From: an uncultured Clostridia bacterium
GTDB lineage: Bacteria > Bacillota > Clostridia > Oscillospirales > Acutalibacteraceae
Assembly (NCBI GenBank): GCA_937880805.1
Contig: CALGRR010000001.1
Coordinates: 1-28,814, forward strand
DNA length: 28,814 bases
Direction of reading: 5' to 3'
Within the stretch, counting starts at the first letter, position 1; each line of letters begins with the position of its first letter. Shown here piece after piece: positions 24,687 to 28,814 of this stretch. The position numbers were made by a program, and so were the translations under genes. A model generated the notes under the pieces. The model ran no database searches and was not told the origin of the DNA. It saw only the letters and a list, made by a program, of their open reading frames with translations.

Positions 24687-26045
24687 TTACCCGTCAGTAA
24701 GATTTCTTATCCATTTTTTGCTCTTGAAGCGTATCAGGCTCATTACGGTTTTCGGCAAATCCTCGCAAATATACATTGCCGCAAGAAGATAAACAAAATC
24801 AACCTTTGCAACAAGTCCCAGATAACAAACAACGGGAACACCAATGAGATAAAGCGATACGCAGTCATAAACAATGCCGATTTTTGTGTCGCCGCCCGCC
24901 CTGAAGGTGCCGACTATGAGGGTGTAGGGGATGTTTCTTATCGGCAGCCATATGCAATAAAGCAGAATGAGCGATGAAGCAAGATTGAATGCACCCTGAG
25001 TTTCAATATCCAGAAGAGAAAGCAGAGGTTCTCTGAAAAAGGCAAGAACGCTGCCCGTTATCAGACCCACAATCGGAGTCATAACAACAAATTTTTTCGC
25101 GAGCTTATATGCCTCATTTTCTTTGCCCTCACCGATTGTTTTGCCCGTCATTATTGAGCAGGCGTGGCAAACACCAACAAAGAAAACGAATGCAATTTGC
25201 TCGATTGAACTGAAAATGGTGTAGCCCGCATAGGCTTCGTTGCCCTGCCTTGCAAAAACCATTGAATAAATATTTGTGCCGATTGCCCATATTCCCTCAT
25301 TAAAAACAACGGGCAGAGCAACAATCGAAAAGCGTCGCACAAAATCCCAATCAAAGCTGAAATAAGTTTTTACCGGAGCGTTGAAAACCTGCTTTGTGGT
25401 TCTGATTGAAATAATAAGAATAACAGACTGCAAGGCGGTTGAAATAAGCGTTGCAAGAGCAGCTCCGCGTATTCCGAGACACGGAAATCCAAGCTTTCCG
25501 TTAATCAGAACATAGTTTAAGAATGTGTTTGTAACAACAGCAATAATCGAAGTTACAAGCGGGGTGTTGACCTTTTCCGTTGCACGCAGAACGGTGCAGG
25601 TAACCTGATTAAAAGCACCGAAAATTCCCATAAATGCAACTATCTGCAAATATTTTTTTGCTTCTTCAATAACGGGGACTTCGCTTGTAAAAATCCTTAC
25701 AAGATATTCGGGGATAAGAAACATTGCAATGCAGAAAACAACCGCAACGCCGATTGCAAAAATCAGGGCAACACCGTAGGATTTGCGGATATTCTCTTTT
25801 TCTTTTGCTCCCCAGAACTGTGAAATCAGAGAGGCAGAGCCTGATGAAATGCCGAAATAAAAAAGGTTCATCAGGAATATCCATCTTGATGAAACTCCCA
25901 CCGCTGAAACAACAACATTTCCGAGCGCAGTTACCATTGCCGTGTCAATAAGCTGAGCACAGGAAACAAGAAGCTGCTGTGCGGCTATGGGCAAAGCAAG
26001 CCTTGCCATATTTTTAAAAAATCCTATGCTTGAATTTGTTTTCAT
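24687..26045 (-). CDS. MATE family efflux transporter
   Basis: Integral membrane protein of 452 aa with about twelve hydrophobic segments in two homologous halves. It begins with LALPIAAQQLLVSCAQLIDT and AMVTALGNVVVSAVGVSSRW, the conserved MATE opening, then SGSASLISQFWGAKEKENIR, and has the second-half repeat ALPVVFNEGIWAIGTNIY. It would export small cationic or other organic compounds in exchange for Na+ or H+. The gene is single, with its own promoter and terminator. TTGGAGAAAG lies before the ATG. The substrate cannot be inferred. Confidence 0.92.
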   Translation of the reverse strand: MKTNSSIGFFKNMARLALPIAAQQLLVSCAQLIDTAMVTALGNVVVSAVGVSSRWIFLMNLFYFGISSGSASLISQFWGAKEKENIRKSYGVALIFAIGVAVVFCIAMFLIPEYLVRIFTSEVPVIEEAKKYLQIVAFMGIFGAFNQVTCTVLRATEKVNTPLVTSIIAVVTNTFLNYVLINGKLGFPCLGIRGAALATLISTALQSVILIISIRTTKQVFNAPVKTYFSFDWDFVRRFSIVALPVVFNEGIWAIGTNIYSMVFARQGNEAYAGYTIFSSIEQIAFVFFVGVCHACSIMTGKTIGEGKENEAYKLAKKFVVMTPIVGLITGSVLAFFREPLLSLLDIETQGAFNLASSLILLYCIWLPIRNIPYTLIVGTFRAGGDTKIGIVYDCVSLYLIGVPVVCYLGLVAKVDFVYLLAAMYICEDLPKTVMSLIRFKSKKWIRNLTDG

Positions 26046-26080
26046 TATCTTTCTCCAAAAATAAAAATGAAATTCATTTA

Positions 26081-26109
26081 ATTCTATTTCAATTCGCTTT
26101 AAAAGTCAA
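26081..26109 (-). promoter_or_regulatory. Promoter of the MATE gene
   Basis: Read on the minus strand: TTGACT (26109-26104), 17 bp, TAGAAT (26086-26081). About 36 bp separate the -10 from the ATG at 26045. Confidence 0.65.
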
Positions 26110-26139
26110 CCTTATAATTAATTATTAATTGAATATCTA

Positions 26140-26168
26140 TTGATTTTTGACAATTAGTGAGTTATAAT
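26140..26168 (+). promoter_or_regulatory. Promoter of the DapA-family gene
   Basis: TTGATT (26140-26145), 17-bp spacer, perfect TATAAT (26163-26168), 41 bp before the start codon. It lies back to back with the MATE promoter. Confidence 0.7.
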
Positions 26169-26209
26169 GCATTGAAACCAAAAATATTATTTTACAGAAG
26201 GTGTTTCTA

Positions 26210-27103
26210 ATGTCAAATTATAATGAATTTGCCGGCGTTTATTCGTTGCTTTTAACTCCCTTCAAGTGGGATAAAAGCCTTGACTACAGAGCATACGAAG
26301 AGTATGTTTCCTGGCAGGCAGGCTTCAAGCCCCAGCATCTTTTTGCGGTTTGCGGCTCATCTGAAATGATGGAGCTTACTCCCGAAGAAAGAGTTAAGTG
26401 TGCAGGCCTTGCGGTTAAGAATTCAAACGGAATTCCCGTTTTTGCAACCGGTAACCTTGCCGAGAGCTTTGCAGACCAGGTTGAAGAAATGAAAAAGCTT
26501 GAGCAGCAGGGCGTAAGCGGTCTTGTTTTCGTAACAAAGGGCATGTGTGACAGACCCGCACAGCTTTATGATTATATTATGGAGCTTTCTTCAAAAACAG
26601 AGCTTCCCGTTGTTCTTTATGAATTCCCCGGTCTTCAGCCCCACCTTATGGATTCTGAAACCTACGGTAAGCTTGCTGCAACCGGCAAAATAAAGGGTAT
26701 CAAGGATACAACATGCAAAATGCCCACAATCGAGGCTAAAATTGCCGTTCAGGGCGATTCAAACGTTCTTCAGGCAAACATTCCTCTCCTTTATGATGCA
26801 TATGTTAAGGGTGCAAGAGGCGTTATTGCAACTCCCACCTCCTGCGGAGCAGGTCTTTTTGTCAAGATGTGGGATGAATTCGTGAAGGGCGATCTTGAAG
26901 CTGCAAGAGAAACACATCAGCAGATTATCCTTCTTGATAATGCGATTGATTCAGGCTTTATGGCAAGTGCAAAATACCTTGTAAAGCTTCAGGGCGTCAA
27001 TATGGAATGGCACACCAGAGGCAGCCATAACCTCGGTCCCGCAAGACTAAGATCAATCGAGGTTTATCACGATTGGGCAAAGGCTAACGGTATTCTTGAC
27101 TGA
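26210..27103 (+). CDS. DapA/NanA-family lyase (dihydrodipicolinate synthase-like)
   Basis: Class I aldolase/lyase of 297 aa with a TIM-barrel pattern. The Schiff-base lysine is K165 in IKGIKDTTCK and the catalytic Tyr is Y137 in VVLYEFPG. The motif that is G-T-T-G-E in true DapA is C-G-S-S-E here (FAVCGSSEMMELTPEER), which argues against lysine biosynthesis and for another 2-oxoacid (sugar acid, sialic acid or hydroxyproline-type) substrate. C-terminal GARGVIATPTSCGAGLF is typical of the family. Start set at ATG 26210, after AGAAGGTG; the in-frame GTG at 26201 is part of that site. A phosphatase gene follows 32 bp later and may be co-transcribed without functional relation. Confidence 0.85.
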   Translation: MSNYNEFAGVYSLLLTPFKWDKSLDYRAYEEYVSWQAGFKPQHLFAVCGSSEMMELTPEERVKCAGLAVKNSNGIPVFATGNLAESFADQVEEMKKLEQQGVSGLVFVTKGMCDRPAQLYDYIMELSSKTELPVVLYEFPGLQPHLMDSETYGKLAATGKIKGIKDTTCKMPTIEAKIAVQGDSNVLQANIPLLYDAYVKGARGVIATPTSCGAGLFVKMWDEFVKGDLEAARETHQQIILLDNAIDSGFMASAKYLVKLQGVNMEWHTRGSHNLGPARLRSIEVYHDWAKANGILD

Positions 27104-27135
27104 TAAATTGTTGTTAGTATATATCGGGGGTAAGT

Positions 27136-28614
27136 ATGAAAAAACTTAGAGCGAATGTGTGTGCCGTAACTCATGCGGGCAGAATTCGCAGAGAAAACGA
27201 AGATAACTACAGCCTTAACGGAAGACTCACTTCCACCGGCGATTTACGCAAAGGCTCGGCTTTTGTTCAGAATATGGCAGAGCCGTTTCACCTTTCTGTA
27301 TGTGACGGTATGGGCGGCGAAAGCTACGGTGAGCTTGCATCGGGCATAGCTAACGAAACCATTGCCGCACACGCTTCAACCGTTTATGAAAGCGGCGAGG
27401 ATTTCAGCTTTGCAATCTCAAACTGTCTTGATGATGCAAACAGCAGAATCTGTGCCGAGATAAATGCAAGAGGCAAAAGAATGGGCACCACTCTTGCCGC
27501 AATGTTTGCGGTAAAGGGTCAGATTTTTTGCGTAAACATAGGCGACACCAGAATATATCATTATTCAAAGGGAATTCTTGAGCAGATAAGCTTTGACCAC
27601 ACTCACGCACAAACCATTGTTGATGCGGGTCAGGCACAGATGGATGATATGTATAAGATTCCCGATGCAAAGCGTCTTACACGTCATCTCGGTGTATTCC
27701 CCGAGGAGGCAAATCTTTCTCCCAATATCAGCGTTATTGATGATATTGATGACGGTGACATTCTTCTTCTCTGCAGTGACGGCTTGACCGATATGCTCAG
27801 CGATGAGGATATAACCGCCGTGCTTTCAAACGGTGAAAGTGCTCAGGATGTTGCAAGCAAGCTTGTTAAAACAGCCCTTGAAAGAGGCGGCAAGGATAAT
27901 ATAACGGTTATAACCGCATTCATAGGTGTTGAAGAAACAGCTATATTTACTCCTCTTGCTGCTGCAGTTGTTGGTGACAGCGACGCCGATTATGAGGATG
28001 AATACCGTAACAGCTACGGCAACAACCAGCTTCCCGATGAGGATAATGTTGTTTCGCCGTATGCAAAAGCGGATGCAAGAGCTTATAAGCAGCCGATTGA
28101 TAAAAACAAGATAATGAAAATTGCAGGCATCGTAATCGGTGCACTTGCGGTTATTCTTCTTGCGGTTCTTATTATAAAAGCTGCGGTTGGCGGTTCAGAT
28201 GTTGACGAAACAACAACCGATTCAACAACCGCACCCGTTTATACATATCCTCCCACCTCGGCAACCACCTCTCCGTGGACAACGTGGTCGTTTGAATCAA
28301 CAACGGATGAAACATCAACAACCGAGGAAGATGACACAACCTCCACAACAAAGAAGAAAACAACAACCACCAAAAAGCCCACAACAACAAAGAAGAAAAC
28401 CACAACAACCAAGAAGTCTGAAGAGAATAAAACAACAACCGCCAAGGCTGAAACAACCACCGAGAAGCAGGAAACAACAACTGAGCCTGCAACTCAGGAA
28501 ACAACAACCGAAACCGAAAGCACAAGTGCCGATAATCAGACTTCAACCACAGAGCAGAGTGAAAGCTCAACAACGGAGCAATCCGCAGGTGAGGGCGAAA
28601 CCTCTGCGGCATAA
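27136..28614 (+). CDS. PP2C-type Ser/Thr phosphatase with membrane anchor and Thr/Lys-rich outer tail
   Basis: Protein of 492 aa. Residues 1-265 are a PP2C (Stp/PrpC-like) phosphatase: RENEDNY (19-25), VCDGMGGESYGE with metal ligand D57, GDTRIYHYSKG (136-146), CSDGLTDML (213-221) and GGKDNITVITA (251-261), so the metal-binding Asp set is present. After an acidic linker (280-320) comes one membrane helix, about 327-350 (KIAGIVIGALAVILLAVLII). The last ~140 residues are almost only Thr, Lys, Glu, Ser and Pro, with TTTKKK-type repeats in the middle and TTE/TTTE repeats at the end; these would lie outside the cell and could cross or bind the wall. TCGGGGG precedes the ATG. It probably reverses a PASTA-type Ser/Thr kinase, but no kinase gene is in the window. 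Confidence 0.9.
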   Translation: MKKLRANVCAVTHAGRIRRENEDNYSLNGRLTSTGDLRKGSAFVQNMAEPFHLSVCDGMGGESYGELASGIANETIAAHASTVYESGEDFSFAISNCLDDANSRICAEINARGKRMGTTLAAMFAVKGQIFCVNIGDTRIYHYSKGILEQISFDHTHAQTIVDAGQAQMDDMYKIPDAKRLTRHLGVFPEEANLSPNISVIDDIDDGDILLLCSDGLTDMLSDEDITAVLSNGESAQDVASKLVKTALERGGKDNITVITAFIGVEETAIFTPLAAAVVGDSDADYEDEYRNSYGNNQLPDEDNVVSPYAKADARAYKQPIDKNKIMKIAGIVIGALAVILLAVLIIKAAVGGSDVDETTTDSTTAPVYTYPPTSATTSPWTTWSFESTTDETSTTEEDDTTSTTKKKTTTTKKPTTTKKKTTTTKKSEENKTTTAKAETTTEKQETTTEPATQETTTETESTSADNQTSTTEQSESSTTEQSAGEGETSAA

Positions 28615-28627
28615 AATATACTTTTTG

Positions 28628-28660
28628 AATTCGTAATTCGTAATGCGTAATTCGTAATTA
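28628..28660. repeat. Heptad tandem repeat at the edge of mosaic repeat copy 2
   Basis: AATTCGT, AATTCGT, AATGCGT, AATTCGT, then AATTA: four 7-bp units plus a partial one. A shorter version in reverse complement ends mosaic repeat copy 1 (near 10611-10634), so heptad iteration seems to mark element ends. Confidence 0.75.
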
Positions 28661-28804
28661 ATGACGGGCTTCGCCCGTACCCATTATAAAATCGGTCATA
28701 GGCGGAGCCTATCCGAAACTTGCCGACAGGCAAACTTCACTTTCGGCACAGCCGAAAACTTCACGTCGCTCGCGATACTTCACTCACCGTTAGGTGAACT
28801 TCAT
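28661..28804. repeat. Mosaic dispersed repeat, copy 2: string of small hairpins with ACTTCAC linkers
   Basis: Six consecutive small inverted repeats: ACGGGC-TTC-GCCCGT (28664-28678), ATAGGC-GGA-GCCTAT (28698-28712), TTGCC-GACA-GGCAA (28720-28733), TTTCGGC-ACA-GCCGAAA (28741-28757), TCGC-TC-GCGA (28766-28775) and TCACC-GTTA-GGTGA (28784-28797). The last three gaps hold the same 7-mer ACTTCAC (28734, 28758, 28777), and ACTTCAT follows the final hairpin (28798). Positions 28684-28718 match 10477-10511 exactly in reverse complement. No coding frame is convincing. The array ends close to the window edge. Confidence 0.8.
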
Positions 28805-28814
28805 TTATTTCAAA

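Noticed and set aside
26147..26168. Perfect TTGACA (26147-26152) followed by perfect TATAAT (26163-26168)
   Set aside because: The spacer is only 10 bp, too short for a SigA promoter; the same -10 has TTGATT at 17 bp, which was used instead.
28187..28636. Gln/Pro-rich 149-codon frame and a Val/Phe-rich minus-strand frame over the same DNA
   Set aside because: Both are off-frame readings of the ACA/ACC Thr repeats in the phosphatase tail. The low-complexity composition follows directly from that repeat.

Overview
The window reads as chromosomal DNA from an anaerobic, probably gut-associated Clostridia (Firmicutes; Ruminococcaceae/Oscillospirales-like). This assignment is an inference. It rests on low-to-moderate GC, strong GGAGG-type ribosome binding sites, SigA-like promoters, 2-oxoacid:ferredoxin chemistry, a lipobox-type solute-binding protein, a Thr-rich wall-spanning tail and mosaic hairpin repeats between genes. 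No rRNA, tRNA, CRISPR array, phage gene or transposase was found.

Layout. (1) Positions 1-5310, minus strand: an alpha-glucan/maltodextrin uptake operon, in transcription order lipoprotein binding protein, two permeases, ATPase and a 4-alpha-glucanotransferase cut by the window edge. A perfect-armed palindrome sits upstream. (2) 5552-10449, plus strand: a GtrA-like membrane protein, a GH3-family acyl-amido synthetase, a DUF819 membrane protein and a sphingosine-1-phosphate-lyase-like PLP enzyme. (3) 10450-10817: a mosaic dispersed repeat, a strong terminator, a strong promoter and a leader made of three 16-nt repeats. (4) 10818-18223, plus strand: a sodium:solute symporter, an acyl-CoA ligase, indolepyruvate:ferredoxin oxidoreductase (iorA, iorB), a phenylacetate-CoA ligase and a double-ACT protein, closed by a 20-bp bidirectional terminator. 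(5) 18290-28614: glutamate dehydrogenase (-), FAD oxidoreductase (+), MBL-fold hydrolase (-), secreted LCAT-like hydrolase (+), MATE transporter (-), DapA-family lyase (+) and a PP2C phosphatase with a Thr/Lys-rich external tail (+). Convergent pairs share hairpin terminators. (6) 28620-28814: a second mosaic repeat, a string of small hairpins joined by a constant ACTTCAC linker.

How the genes fit together. The left operon imports and remodels glucans. The central block looks built for amino-acid and aromatic-acid metabolism: IorAB would turn aryl-pyruvates into aryl-acetyl-CoA, PaaK would interconvert aryl-acetate and its CoA ester, the ACT protein may sense an amino acid, and the upstream acyl-CoA ligase and symporter may handle an organic acid. 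Glutamate dehydrogenase would supply or drain the 2-oxoglutarate/glutamate pair used in transamination. The most intriguing possibility is that the nearby GH3 enzyme conjugates an aryl-acetate (for example indole-acetate) to an amino acid, as plant GH3 proteins do. This is a hypothesis from gene proximity only. Several translation starts were moved downstream to the ATG that follows a clear ribosome binding site; these are stated in the entries.
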